Source of the DNA: Pseudopithomyces maydicus
Lineage: Eukaryota > Ascomycota > Dothideomycetes > Pleosporales > Didymosphaeriaceae
DNA: 64,000 nt
Assembly (NCBI GenBank): GCA_026873275.1
Contig: JANTUC010000004.1
Span: forward strand, 1,054,001-1,118,000
Direction of reading: 5' to 3'
Positions 23,787 through 35,740 of the stretch are shown here, piece after piece (positions within the stretch are counted from its first letter, which is position 1; the number at the start of each line of letters is the position of its first letter). Under the pieces are notes generated by a model, which worked only from the letters and a program-made list of their open reading frames with translations, did no database searches and was not told the origin of the DNA. Both the position numbers and the translations under genes were made by a program.

Positions 23787-24536
23787 GATGGGCTTCAGAC
23801 GACTCCGTCACATCGCTGAGATGGTGTATATACAGGCGACGGGTATGAAGAAAGGCGTGAGACGGCAAGTGGTGGGGTTTGTAGGCTGATTAGCGATCGG
23901 AGATCGAATACAGGCTCGGACCCTTGTTGATGTTTTGCCGCAAAGAGGAAAGCGCAGGAATGGGAGCACACGTGGGGCGACGCCGGTGGTAGCCCCGCTG
24001 GATCGCTTTTTGGAAGTCGGTCTGCCGTGATGAACTATCAAGCGACGTACGTTATTGCAGAGCATGCGGGCGTGCTTTACGTGTCTCTGCCGTGATAGTT
24101 CGGTTCCTGCGTGTTGTCTTCAGCCCGACAACGGAACCGGGGGCACTGTGACGACGTAACGAGGTAGCCAACCATCATTGCGTCAGTACCTACAAAGACA
24201 GCAGAAATACCAGCAATCATTTCATGGAGACCTTGCGGTTGGCAGCTTTCGACGGGCTTGCTCGTGAAATCCAAGAATGTCCCGAGCTGAACATCCATGT
24301 CTCGTAGTCTTGGCATCATGCGGACCTCAGCACTGCCGCACATTGTCGTCAGGAACCAGACCACGACACCTCTTCGCTATAACCGCACAGTTCCAGGGAA
24401 TTCCCTTGCGAAACTCCGAACAGTTCATGCCGCATTTTGCCTCGCCGAACGGATCGTAACCACAGCGCAGCGGCGCTGAAGCGCGCGCGGACGTCGCAAC
24501 CACCATTGTCGCTCCGCATACCCTACGAACGTACAA
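23787..24536. other. divergent intergenic region
   Basis: 750 bp between the starts of the unrecognised minus-strand gene and the plus-strand MID1 gene. Several short overlapping open frames without features; presumed promoters of both genes. Confidence 0.5.
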
Positions 24537-26546
24537 ATGCAGCTACCCAGGCTCACACCTCCACAATCGAGGCTCCTAGCACTTGCGACTGCGAGGGTCT
24601 TGTTGCGGTGCTTTGGATATGTTTGCAGCCGAATTATTTTGCACATGCTGCCGAGATACCCGCTCCGTCTGAAGCTGTCCAATACATCGATTTTGAAGCA
24701 TCAATACCGCGCGCGCCACCAGACGACCCGCCTTTAGAAATAAAGCATGAAGTCGAAAGGGAGGAATACGGCGATGCCCTCTATGCGCCCGATTTCGCAT
24801 ACTTTGACGAGAGTCTGGTTGGGAGACAAGAAGACGACTTGAATGAGCTGAACAGCGATAAAATGATTGGCATGGATATCATGCCGAACACAACGAGGTA
24901 CTTTAGGTTCAAAAAAGTCAGCTGAGTGAGAGAATGGTGCTGCAAGAATCTTCGACAGCGCGAACAATAGAGGAGACCATGAATGGGAGTGCCGAGGACC
25001 CCTCAACAGAGGTCGCAGAAGCCCATGGGTTGGAAAAGAGGCAAGCCCAGAGCCGGCTTTGGATATCGGCAAATACATGTCGACAGCCCACTCCAACTAT
25101 TATGCTTGTCACCGATCCCCCGCCGCCCTTGAAGCTATCGGTCTGGACACAGACGGGCAACAATAGACCTAGGCCCAATGATGTTAGAAACATCACTTTT
25201 GAGAGTGGTTACGTCAATCACACCCTCTCTACGGACCAGGATGTCTTTGTTGCAGTGGAAGCGCCTTCGCTGACCCAAGGTTGGAACGGAAGCTGGCACT
25301 TTGAAATCGCGGCTAGCGTTGGGGAAGGCTATTATCACGGCTACGATAACAACACCCAGTTCATCTACCTGGTTGATTCAGACAGTGACTCCACTTTGTT
25401 CATCACCCACAACTTGTCGAAGAGCAGTAGTCCCGAAGAGTTCGCGAAATGGCAAAATATGGACGCGAGTGGGCAAATGCCATTCGATATCTACGCATTT
25501 CCGGACGACAAGTGGAGTCCTTTGATGGGCCTAGAGCGTTCATATTGTGGTTTGAAGGAGCAATTTAAAAACAACAACATGTCAGTCACTACCTCCATCA
25601 CAACCAATTTCGGCCTCGAGACGCCCAAAGGGCAATTCCATGTACAGGGTCTAAAGACGTCCACGAACTACACGGGCTTTCTGGCTTTGAACGGAAACGT
25701 AAACATGACTATTGATGGAAGCAAGGTCGGCAAGGGCGGTCGAGTTTTTCAGTCTTTTCAATGGCAGACAAAAGCTGGTATGCGCCTTCCTCTCTCCACC
25801 CAGGACCCTCGAAAACCATCAACTAACACAGGACAGATGACACCTGTCAGGTCATATTCGGCCTTGAAGAATGCTCTTCAGTTGCATATGCCGTCCCTTC
25901 TTCCCCCGAATGGAAGAACAACGACAAAGGCCTCATAGAGTTTTACGACAAACTTGCGCGTGACTACATGGCGAATTTCAATCGTTCTCTCGCACAGGTT
26001 GCGTGCGATACTGCGTCTACTGCGCAGTACTCCTTAGCGCGCAACTGCCATAACTGCACGGAGAGCTACAAGGCCTGGCTTTGCTCCGTGCTCATCCCGC
26101 GCTGTGAGGACTGGACCGCAACAGACCCGTGGCTACACCCAAGGAACATCAACACCCCTTTCCAGAACGGATCACTTCCCGAGTCCAGCGGCATCGACAT
26201 GAAGTTCAACGATACGATACGGGGGAGATTTGCGTATAATCAATCGAGGAATGCTGAGATTGATAAAGTCATCAAACCGGGACCGTACAAAGAGATGCTA
26301 CCATGCGAAGATCTCTGCTTCGAGATCGTCAGGAGTTGCCCTGCGCAGATGGGCTTTTCTTGCCCAAGTCCCCCGATGAGGGAGCTGAGCTATGGAAAGA
26401 GGGATCCGGATCCGAATAAGCTTACATGTAGCTTCCCTGGCGCAGTGGTAGACTTGCAAGACAGGAACTCTGCAAGGTCTGTGGGTGCTCAGATCGGTGT
26501 AGTCATCTTGGTAGCAGTATTGACTCTGACATGGGATTGGATATAG
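24537..26546 (+). CDS. MID1: stretch-activated calcium-channel subunit Mid1, two apparent frameshifts
   Basis: Plasma-membrane glycoprotein that works with Cch1 in the high-affinity calcium uptake system. The start gives MQLPRLTPPQSRLLALATA, the signal-anchor start seen in fungal Mid1. The frame is then lost near GGG 24595-24597 and resumes as LVAVLWICLQPNYFAHAAE. It is lost again at AAAAAA 24911-24916, after TRYFRFKK, and resumes as MVLQESSTARTIEE. One base added at each site, plus removal of the intron 25778-25836 (branch CTAAC), gives 651 codons, the usual Mid1 length. Many N-glycosylation sequons, a Cys-rich C-terminal domain (NCHNCTESYKAWLCSVLIPRC, CEDLCFEIVRSC) and a hydrophobic tail (GVVILVAVLTLTW) are visible. 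No ATG is available in the second frame, so the gene cannot be read without correction. Confidence 0.88.
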
Positions 26547-26901
26547 TGGTGTGTATAGTGGGGGACAATGTCGCATTGATTACATAGCTCATGAGCATTA
26601 TTAGGCGTTTGGTGGATTGGGTGGCATGAGGTTATGTATATACCCCAATCATGGTAGGCTTCGGTGCCGTAAATCAAAGTTCGTGGGGATCTATGATACG
26701 ATGCTGAGTCTTATAGATTATGGTCTGATGCTGGTCACAAGCTCCTCCTGGGTAGCCCCAAGGCTTGACGTTGTACTAACAACATATGCAATTCTTCATC
26801 TCGTTGACTATTTAAATTTGGTATCTATTCGTTTCATTCCATAATCACATGCATTTCCAACGTTGCTGGCTTCAGAGCGCCAAAAACACACTCGTCTCCT
26901 T
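26547..26901. other. intergenic region between convergent genes
   Basis: 355 bp with only short featureless open frames between the MID1 and MET17 stop codons; presumed 3' UTRs. Confidence 0.5.
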
Positions 26902-28601
26902 TTACGTTGAACCCGACAGCGAAGCCTGGGCTCCCGTCTCTCCCGTCTTCTCCGCATTGGAACTGTCGCCCTTCTCATCAGGTTTGGTTGCCGACTGCGC
27001 GAAGCTCTGTTCGAAATCTGCGATGATATCGTCGATATGCTCGGTGCCGACCGAAATACGGATAAGATCCTGCACGCATCAGCCATCACACTCACTAGTA
27101 TGTCGATAACCCATCAAGAACAGAACAACGTATGTTCGTATCATGCATGAACTTACCTCGGTCACGCCTGAGCTTTCCTTCTCCTCATCGCTGAGCTGCT
27201 CGTGCGTTGTTGTCCAAGGGTGAATAGCCAGCGTCTTCGAATCACCCACATTCGCCAAGTTCGAAATCAACTTGAAGTTGTCCACGACCTGGCTGCCGGC
27301 TGTGCCGCCGCCCTTCACACCAAAGGAGAGAACACCCCCGAAGCCTCTCTTGAGGTACTTCTTCGCCGTCTCGTGGCTCGGGTGGCTTTCCAGGCCAGGA
27401 TACGACACCCAAGAAACGTTGGGGTTGCTCTCGAGCCATCGTGCCAGCTTCAGCGCATTGTAAGCATGGCGCTCTGCACGAAGAGACAACGTCTCGATAC
27501 CGAGGAGAAGTTGCTGTGCCGCGAAAGGGTTCAGCGCAGCGCCGTAATCGCGGAGGATTTCGACACGAGCGCGGATGATGAAGGTGATAGGGCCGAATGT
27601 GTCGTAGAACTTGAGACCGTGGTATCCCTCGCTCGGGTCGTTGAATTGCGGGAAGCGCTTCGCATGCTTGCCCCAGTCGAACTTCCCACTGTCGACTATC
27701 ACACCGCCAATCGTCGTGCCGTGTCCGCCTATCCATTTGGTCGCAGAATGGACGACGATGTCGGCGCCGTGCTCGATGGGCCGTACAAAGTATCCTCCCG
27801 CGCCGAATGTGTTGTCCACTACAACCGGGACGCCAGCTGCGTGTGCGACCTCGGCAATCTTCTCGAAGTCGGGGATGTTGTATTTAGGGTTGCCGATGGA
27901 TTCTATGTAGATGGCTTTTGTGTTGTCGTCGATGGCGGCTTTGAAGTCTTCGGGCTTGTCACCATTGACGAACTTGGTTTTGATGCCGAGACGCGGGAGA
28001 GCAACTTTGAGCTGGTTGTACGTGCCGCCGTAACTTGTTGTTGTTGAATAAGCATGTAGGAAGCTGGATCTGTGCTATGTGGGAAACTCACAGATTGGAG
28101 GTAGATACAATGTTGTCTCCTGCGTGGGCCAGGGTCGCAATGGTCATGAACTGAGCAGCTTGCCCAGACGCCGCTGCCAAAGCTGCAACACCACCCTCGA
28201 GTGCAGCTATTCTTTTCTCGAAAACGTCGACCGTTGGCTAAATGTAGTCGTAGAGGTCAGTAAATGCTTGGAGCGTTCCCAGCGGTTCTAGAACAGAGAC
28301 GTACGTTCATGATGCGACTGTAGATGTTGCCAAACTCCTTGAGGCCGAACAGCCTCGCGCCGTGAGCCGAGTCATCGAAAGTGTACGACTGCCTTGATCA
28401 GTCCTGTAGCCATTTTTTACACATTCAATTCAACTGCGACGTACGCTGGTCGCGTAGATGGGCACAGCGCGTGACTTGGTTGCGGGGTCGGGAGAGTGAC
28501 CTTGAGACTAAAATCAGTTGGCCGTTCTGTGGTTCACGACTGCAGAGCGTACCAGCATGCAATTGGAGCGTCTCGAAGTTCTTGGAGAGTTCGTCTGCCA
28601 T
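26902..28601 (-). CDS. MET17: O-acetylhomoserine sulfhydrylase (cysD/MET17 type)
   Basis: PLP enzyme that makes homocysteine from O-acetylhomoserine and sulfide. Six exons: 28601-28553, 28500-28445, 28388-28305, 28237-28092, 28033-27157 and 27069-26902, all with GT-AG introns of 52-87 nt. They join to 460 codons without error. Visible landmarks: the N-terminal FETLQLHAGHSPDP, VPIYATSSYTFDD, LEGGVAALAAASGQAA, VVDNTFGAGGY, the PLP-lysine motif HSATKWIGGHGTT (Lys about 211) and a C-terminal VGTEHIDDIIADFEQ. The last 25 residues are a Ser/Gly/Glu-rich tail. Length is close to yeast Met17. Confidence 0.95.
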
Positions 28602-30730
28602 GGTGAAGCTCGGCCAACTGACGGGTAGCAATGCAATATGTCGAGAAGGTGATCGTCGATTTGCTATGAATCTCGAGAGCACAGGTGCTGCTTTAATGGG
28701 TAAACAACCCCACGGCTACAGGCTCCCAATGGCGCCAAATGTATTGCATAAAAAGCCTTTTCAATCACGTCATCGAACGATGCGCAAGCCTCGCCTGGGT
28801 CTCTCCCGTTCGATTCGTTTACAAGCTGTACCGCGGGGGTTCTCTGGCGACTTCATATCGTGTATTGACACGCCCACCACCACGCTACACATGCGAGGTC
28901 GGCGACGGGCTCCAGCACCTTGGACACACCAGCTTGTGACTGCCCGCGGTGACTGTATCCAGGCCTCCGAACGTCTTTGTTCGTCCAGAGCCTGTGGTCA
29001 AGCTTTCCGCATTCGCTCCAAAAGCGCGTAGTCGCGCGTCGAGCACGCCATTGCTACCCCGCTGCCCCGCTCCACCGTGGGGTGTCGCCAGTTCGTTCAG
29101 GGTTGGGTGTAATGGGAATGACAGAGGATGCGTGGGTGGCCGAGCATGTTGCTAGGCTCGAGGGGATGCAGTGTGTGGGTGTGGCCTTGAGGTCGTACAC
29201 GGGGAGTTTCGAACGTAGAGGTTGCAGATGCGACACCATGGCCGCTTGTGTTGATGGGACGCGTCAGCCTTAATGTCATATCACAATCTATCGCCTGCTG
29301 TTATTGTCTCTAGCAGAGTAAAAGCCGATCCAGTAGGTGGTAGGCATAGGGAGCTCAACTGCAGGTATGCTGTAGATGCCATGGTCACCGCGTCAAGCCA
29401 CAGGGCGGATTGCTGCTAAATATACAGACAAACTAGGCCCATGCAAAAGGCCCATGTACACTGTCAAAATGTACTGCCGAGTATACAATGTCAAGACGAG
29501 CATTCTCCCTTCATCACCATCAGATGGAACGATGGGTCCATTAGGTACTATGATAGCGCTCTCGCACCCGACAATCTCCTCCGAACCCACCTGATGGGTC
29601 CCCATTTTTCCTCCGCATCCGCACCTTCTACCACCTACCCGGTAAATTACCACCACGGCGCTGCGCCGCACCTTTTTCCAAAACGGTCCGACCACTGCCA
29701 CGGTCTCCTCCCGTTGCATATTCCCGGAGTCGGTGTTTCACCTCGTGGAAAACACGCGTGTGATGTCTAAACGGCCTTCCCAGCCGTAAACAGGCAGAAC
29801 GGCATCCACTCTGGACCGCACCAATGCAGGCCTAGGCAAAGACATCACACCTCCAGCCTGAGCATCACAGGCGCCCTGAGGCAAGGGGCGAGAGGTGTCA
29901 TGTCTCAGGCGCGAACCAATCTTGTGCTTTTCCCCCATGTCGATCCGAGAGATGGGCCCGCCCGCGTGACACCAGCCCGTCCAAGGTGGTTCCGCCCTGC
30001 AGTACCAGCTAATCTGAGCTGCCTGCAGCGTGGAGTGGGAGGGAAGATGCGGCTGTCTAATAGCTCTCCTCCGAAACGACTCGGGGTTATCATCACTGGA
30101 AGTAATGGCGAAGCCTGGTGTGGAGTTTCCATTGTTCATCGTATTTAATCAACCAGTAAAGCAATAAGGAAAATTGAACAGTCCTGAATGTACATCATCA
30201 CCGCCTCACATTTTCCCCCACCTACAACATGTCGTCTGCCCCTGCAACCATCCCAAGTGTAAGCCCACCAAGAATGTATCTTTCAGCAGCGTGACCCCAG
30301 CCACACTCTTACTACACACTATCCACCACCAAGGTCAAGCCTCAAACATGCGAAATGTAACAATAGGAAACGTAATCAAAAGTAGTGTGCCGTTCGGCCC
30401 AATGTGCCCTTGTTAGTGCATCCCCACGACGTTCCACCCTGCAGCGTACAAAAAAAATCAAAACCTGTAAAAACGCAAAAAACAATAAAGATAGGAAATT
30501 AAGTACGAATCTGACTATGCCTAGTCAAGGCGTGTGTGCTTTCATCGATGTCGAAGAAGACGGGGTATGAGAAAGCCGATAATGATCGGCAAACAAACAG
30601 CAAAAGTGGGGAAACCGTGGCTGGTGCGCCTTTCGTGGAGTGGTATCAGAATATCTCAGACATCAGGTTTTCGTGACTCAACGCCGCATCAAAGCAAGTA
30701 CGTTCCCTGAGGCATCATGTGTTCACATGT
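28602..30730. other. 2.1-kb intergenic region
   Basis: Short open frames only (up to 216 codons near the left end, overlapping MET17 and without motifs). It should hold the MET17 promoter and the 3' UTR of the velvet gene. Nothing else recognised. Confidence 0.5.
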
Positions 30731-32557
30731 CTAGACAGCCATGTCGGGAACTCGCCTAGAGCGGTGACTACCGTCTGCACGACGGTAGCTCATGGATGAA
30801 CGGTCCATTGGTTCTTCCATGTCGGGCGAGCCGACACTGTTGTCTGCATATGCGTAAGGTGGTGCCTGAGGGTTAGGACGGGCGCCTTGTTGAAGACGGT
30901 CGTCCAAATGACGGGTATCAAAGGTGCTCGAGTACGATCGCTTCTGTCCAATACTAGGTTGTTGAGGCTGCGCGGGAGGTTGCATGTTGTACTTGGAGTG
31001 GGAATCCATATAACTGTGATGCGGGGCAATTTCAGACGTGGCAGACATTGGTGCAGACATGTTGTTAGGCGGTGACTGGTAAGACGGCGATACTGGCTCA
31101 AGTTTCTGGGTATTGACATCAGCCAGGACGGTTCGCAGTGGTGCTAGGGCGTGGCCGTTGGACATGCTGTGCGCAGACGAAGGGGTGGATACAGGCGGAA
31201 TATGGTTCGGACTCTGGAGTGGCTGAATTGGCTGAGCTAGCTGTTGAGGACGTCCGTAATCAATGGAACCGTAAGAAGGAATCATCTGGCTGGGGCCTGG
31301 GTACTGCTGAGTGGGTTGAGCGACAGATGAACGGCGGTAGTCATTAGCAGGTTGAGCATAATCCACGGCAGAGTCCTGGCGAACGGATGCAGGTGGGTCG
31401 TAATGAGACTGTTGGTAGTTCTGGTTGTTCATGTAACCGTACGACTGACCCATGTGCAAGTTGGACTGGCTTTGGTAGCTGTGCGAAGGTTGATGGTTCT
31501 GCTGCGAGTAGGACGTCTGGGGAGGCTGCATAAGAGGGGCCACCGGCTGTGGGGCTGCATACTGGCTCTGATACGTGGTAGAAGGGGCGTTACTGTATTG
31601 AGGAACCTGAGAGTACGAAGTGCTCTGCGGCGGAGGCATCTGCTGGTAGCTCGTGCTTGACTGGTAGCTGGGTGCCATCTCTTCCATGCTCTGGCGGCGA
31701 GGTGGGGCAAATGATGGGTTGCTCGCATTGGAGACAGAGCGCGGGCGGTTGTCTGCGTCGAGTGGACCATTTGGTGCAGACACACCCGGCTGCTGAGCAT
31801 ACGTGTCGGGTGTAGCCGTACGTCTGGTGCCTTCATAATTGCCCTCATCTTCATAATCATCCCAATCCTTGTTCGACTTATTCTCACGGCGTCGCATACG
31901 AACGTCGCGTCTTATGCGAACGCGGCAACCTTGCTCGGCAACCATACGGCTCAGAGCAGTGCTTTCGGACAGACCAGGGAATTTCTTCGCGGAGAAGACG
32001 ACGAAAGGAGCCGACTTGACCTCAAGACGGTGGGACACGTGAGCGTCAATGCCTCCCTGGTTGTGTGCGTTCACAGAACGGTCTTCGGGATCCATGTCCT
32101 TCTGGTCTTTCAATTCTTCATACAGAGCAAAGCTCAGGCGGTACTTTCCCTCGTGGCGGACAGACAGATCCGGGAAGATGAAATAGCCAGCAGGGCTGGG
32201 GCGGTCCAGGTAGGCCATGCCAGCGACAGGCGTGCCGGTGAGGACTGGAAAGCTCGGGGCGGCAGCGGGACCGCGACCAGGGGCGATGGTGCGGGCATTC
32301 TCGAGGGTTGCAAACAGGAAGAAGTTTGCGTTGTAGCCAAAGGTGATGTCCTGTTCACCTTCGAAGACCTTGAGCTCAACAATCGGAGGTGGGTCGACAG
32401 GGCGACGGTCAGCGCTGGACTTTGCTCCGCTGCCACAGGCGCGAGCGCGCTCAGGCTGCTGGATGACCTGCAGCGAGTAGCGGATGGAGCGGCCGTCCTT
32501 GGTGGTGCGCACCGAGGAGCTCCTGGTCTCGTTGGCAACGGCGATGGTCGAGGCCAT
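30731..32557 (-). CDS. veA: velvet complex regulator VeA
   Basis: VeA links light to development and secondary metabolism, binding VelB and LaeA and entering the nucleus in the dark. A single exon encodes 608 residues. The velvet domain spans about residues 24-225 (LQVIQQPERARACGSGAK, VDPPPIVELKVFEG, then YFIFPDLSVRHEGKYRLSFA), with the linker NQGGIDAHVSHRLEV and KKFPGLSESTALSRMVAEQG. A basic nuclear signal lies at about 212-230 (RVRIRRDVRMRRRENK). The rest is a long Gln/Ser/Pro/Tyr-rich disordered region with a PEST-like composition. The C-terminus has DTRHLDDRLQQ and ends in a basic RADGSHRSRRVPDMAV. The start gives MASTIAVANETRSSSVRTT, the correct distance before the velvet domain. Confidence 0.95.
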   Translation of the reverse strand: MASTIAVANETRSSSVRTTKDGRSIRYSLQVIQQPERARACGSGAKSSADRRPVDPPPIVELKVFEGEQDITFGYNANFFLFATLENARTIAPGRGPAAAPSFPVLTGTPVAGMAYLDRPSPAGYFIFPDLSVRHEGKYRLSFALYEELKDQKDMDPEDRSVNAHNQGGIDAHVSHRLEVKSAPFVVFSAKKFPGLSESTALSRMVAEQGCRVRIRRDVRMRRRENKSNKDWDDYEDEGNYEGTRRTATPDTYAQQPGVSAPNGPLDADNRPRSVSNASNPSFAPPRRQSMEEMAPSYQSSTSYQQMPPPQSTSYSQVPQYSNAPSTTYQSQYAAPQPVAPLMQPPQTSYSQQNHQPSHSYQSQSNLHMGQSYGYMNNQNYQQSHYDPPASVRQDSAVDYAQPANDYRRSSVAQPTQQYPGPSQMIPSYGSIDYGRPQQLAQPIQPLQSPNHIPPVSTPSSAHSMSNGHALAPLRTVLADVNTQKLEPVSPSYQSPPNNMSAPMSATSEIAPHHSYMDSHSKYNMQPPAQPQQPSIGQKRSYSSTFDTRHLDDRLQQGARPNPQAPPYAYADNSVGSPDMEEPMDRSSMSYRRADGSHRSRRVPDMAV

Positions 32558-34770
32558 GGTGGGCTATCTTTGGACTGGTGGTCGGGTCAGCAAGGTCCGA
32601 TACGTGCTTCGTGTCGTGGGGCAGGCTGGCTCAGCATGTGCTACTTACGTCGATGACCGCCCGACCGGTGCAACAACGGTAGAGGAGATGAGTTTGGCCG
32701 ACACAACGTGCGGCGAAGCCTGGGACGAGCTGTCAGCATGGCTCTCCAGCACATGCACGGCGGAACGCTGCCCGTGGAATTGGCGTGCCCAAGACCACGC
32801 TCCTGGGCAGCAGGCGTCGAGGGGGCGCGGGACAGCAGCAACGGATGCACTCACCAGCAAAGGAATAATACGGCGGGACAGGAGCAAGCGACAACAGCGC
32901 GGGCGGGGACGCGTCTCTTTGTACGGAGAGGCAGGGCAGGGCAGGCAGGACGGTGCGGTGGGCTGCGGGCGAACGGGGCGGCAGGCGGTTGGGGAGGGCG
33001 TCGAGGGCTCAGCAGCAGGCGCTCAGCAGAGGGGTGCTGTGCGCTGGGGAGAGTGTCGGCGGTGCTGCTCGCAGGCCCGTCACGACGTGTCGCGGCGGCG
33101 TCGTTCTCCTCGTCGTCGTCGGTGTCGGTGTCGTCGACGATGTCTGAGGTGTGGGCTGGGAGGAGAGGGAAAGACGAGCGATGGGGCACGCACTTGGACG
33201 AGGGCTGGGGGCGGGCAGGGTACTCCAAGCCAGTGCTCACTGGGCAGCGCACCGGCTGAATGCTCTTTGTTCCCGCCGGGGCGGAACGCCAATAGAGATC
33301 CCTGCGGGCCACTGCGCCTGCATCCAGCCGACCAGCGTCGTCTGCGCTGGGTCGAAATCACCGGCGCAAGAATAAGATGCAATAAGACGCAGTGTCAAAC
33401 ACGCCTCTCCCTGTCGTGTCGAGGGCCGGCGGCGCCTTGGAGCGTGGTAGCGCCGCGCGACTGTGGCAGCCAGCCGAAACGAGCACTGGGCGCCGGCGCG
33501 GGACGGGCTCGTGAGTTAAAAACCGGGTCGCGCGCACTCGCTGCAATCTCTGGAGGCGGCCGTCGAGCGGAGGCGGGTCATCTGGCCAGTTGCGGCCCCG
33601 TCCTGTGGGAGCGTCCTCTGCGCCTGAGCGAGCGGACGGCCCTGCAACCTCAGCAGGCAACTGCACGGCCGCGCCGCTGCAGCGCTGCAGGGGCGCCGAC
33701 AAGGCCCATGGCCGCTTGGGGGGGGGGAGGGGAGGGGTGTGGGCGCCCTGCCTGCACCGTACTTACTTGCTTGGTAGGCATGCGCAGGTAGCGTACAGCC
33801 GACACCAACACGCCCAAGGTCAGGCCATTCGCTCGCCTGCTGGGGGGCTTGCTTTTTGCAGCCAGATGGCACCCAAAGACCCCGACCCGACTGGACTGTC
33901 CGCCGCCCACCCAAGCCCGATTGGAGACCAACGCATGGGGACTCGCATTGACACCCCCCTTCCCTTTTTTCGGGCCGCTAAAGTGCCTGTTCCACGGCTG
34001 CTCTCCCGCCGCTCCCGCGCCAGTGATTCGCCCGAGGACCGCCCGTCCAACGGCCTCTGGCGCAATATCCCGTGCTGCTGCCCTCGCCTCCGCCCACCGC
34101 CCATGCCTCAACCCGCGACGCCGCCCTCGCACGCCCGCCACCACCACTCCGCTGCGAGCTGCCTCAGCCTGTGCCACCGCCGTCCTGACCTCCGTTGCCA
34201 GGCTCCTCCCTCTCGCGACTCCGCCTGCGTCGAGCCACCCGTCTGCCGCCATTAGGTTTGTCCGTCCTCTGCTCTACCCCGAGCCCACGCAGTGGTGCAC
34301 CCAACGAACCGCCCGAGTACCACACACCCAAGCCTGGCCTGCAGCGACTGTCGCCACAACCCCCCGTCTCCCCGTCTCCCCGTCTCTGATGATGACAACT
34401 GCCAACCTTCCACTCAACACCCGGCCTTTGGCGTCTGCCCGGCCTCATGCTCTTCCATCCAGGCTAGCCTACCCTCTCGCCGTGTCCAAACCACTCAGAA
34501 ACACCATCATCACAATTGCTTGACATTGCTTGGCGCTGCATGCACGAACCGCCATGCTGTTCTCACGCACTGCTCCCAGTACCATGCTGACGACTGACTG
34601 ACTACGTGTTGCGCTCCACATCTACCATTCGGCCGTCATCGGTCATGCCATATGCTGCAACAACCGCCTAGCCAGAGCATATAAAGGCGCGGAAGAGCTC
34701 TAAGGTTCAAGTGTACCGCACTTAGGAATCATGCAACGCAACCTTCACCCGCCCCGGGACTCTCGCAGTT
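32558..34770. other. GC-rich region upstream of veA
   Basis: 2.2 kb, very GC-rich in the first 1.9 kb. Long open frames occur on both strands (up to 435 codons, one overlapping the veA start), but they are Arg/Ala/Pro/Gly-rich, mutually overlapping and without motifs, as expected of GC-rich non-coding DNA. It holds a G run at about 33719-33727 and a (CCCCGTCT)n tract at 34361-34386. A long veA leader with upstream open frames is possible. Confidence 0.5.
34361..34386. repeat. (CCCCGTCT)n short tandem repeat
   Basis: Three units of CCCCGTCTC/CCCGTCTC in the region upstream of veA. Confidence 0.75.
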
Positions 34771-35063
34771 GTGCAGAACGAGGACGAGTACGCGGAACCG
34801 ACAATGTCCTCCTGCATATCTCAAAGCCGCCATCATGCCATGGTAATGGTGTGCGCACACGTGTCCACGTACATACATGAAGCACCTCCTTCCGCGGTGA
34901 CGGTAGTTTGGTTGAGTATTGCTAGTGGCCTCAGAAAGATCAAAGTCACTCAACTTGCGTCACTCATGAGCCAGCGTGATTGTGTGATCGTGCTAGAGGC
35001 ATTCACTAAGATGATTCTTATGCACTGTATTGTCATCTCCGCACATCTGCTCTTCTGTCAATG

Positions 35064-35165
35064 GCCGCATTCCAATCTTAGTCTTTCGTTACAATGCCAA
35101 AATTTCTCCCAGTAGCCGCATTCCAATCTTAATCTTTCATGACAATGCCAAAATTCCTCTCAATC
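35064..35165. repeat. 51-bp tandem duplication of a gene 3' end
   Basis: Two direct copies, 35064-35114 and 35115-35165, both starting gccgcattccaatctta. On the minus strand the inner copy carries the last codons and TAA of the small gene at 35129-35572. The outer copy still reads RNFGIVTKD followed by TAA, against RNFGIVMKD in the gene. A few substitutions separate the copies. Confidence 0.9.
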
Positions 35166-35572
35166 GCCCAACATTGCCGATCAGCCCCATCGTTGAACAC
35201 AATTTTCACCTCGTCTCCTGCAAACACCCGCCTGACCGCTGCAATTGCCCCCTCGAACAGCACTGGATCCTTGTGCATCCGTATCCCCTGCCCAAACATG
35301 ATTGCTTCCCACTTTTTTAGACCCTTCCCATCACTCCTGCCCTCTTCGAGCACCTCTTCTAGCTTCCTCAGAGCCGACGCGTTGTCCCGCCAGTCCAGAT
35401 AGTGAGTTGTGAATGGATAGCCATTGCGAGCTGCGCGTGCCATGTCTATGGAGATCTTCTCGGCAATCGACTGCAAAACAGAGGGCGGGACGGGAGCGTT
35501 GGGAGGAGGATCGAGAGGGTCGAGGCCTACGAGTAGAATGTGGTGGTCGGTAGAAGATGTTGTTGTTGACAT
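35129..35572 (-). CDS. small unrecognised protein
   Basis: 147 residues from the start MSTTTSSTDHHILLVGLDP. An in-frame ATG 20 codons upstream is possible, but its extension is low-complexity and less likely. The order of elements (HHILLVGLDPLD, a helical segment with SIAEKISIDMARAARNGYPF, DWRDNASALRKLEEVLEEG, IMFGQGIRMHKDPVLFEGAI, then DEVKIVFNDG) looks like a compact alpha/beta fold. I do not recognise a family. The gene ends inside a 51-bp tandem duplication. A CTTGCCGT microsatellite lies about 135 bp upstream of the start. Confidence 0.6.
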   Translation of the reverse strand: MSTTTSSTDHHILLVGLDPLDPPPNAPVPPSVLQSIAEKISIDMARAARNGYPFTTHYLDWRDNASALRKLEEVLEEGRSDGKGLKKWEAIMFGQGIRMHKDPVLFEGAIAAVRRVFAGDEVKIVFNDGADRQCWAIERNFGIVMKD

Positions 35573-35705
35573 GGCTGGGTCGAGTGGTAGTCGGTCGGTA
35601 GACGTTATGTTATTGTCTGTTCGCAGCTCCAACGAGTTGACTATATCGTAGATGTCTGCTGGAGGTGACTTATCCTTCGATGGCGTTTTTAGATGACCAG
35701 TGTAA

Positions 35706-35740
35706 TGTCGTCTTGCCGTCTTGCCGTCTTGCCGTCTTCC
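35706..35740. repeat. (GCCGTCTT)n microsatellite
   Basis: Four units of the octamer in the promoter area of the small minus-strand gene at 35129-35572. Confidence 0.8.

Noticed and set aside
27202..28047. 281-codon frame antisense to MET17
   Set aside because: It runs across two MET17 exons and their intron on the opposite strand, has no motifs, and the sense exons join perfectly.
32484..33791. 435-codon plus-strand frame overlapping the veA start
   Set aside because: GC-rich chance frame; Arg/Gly/Ala-rich, no motifs, begins inside the antisense of veA.
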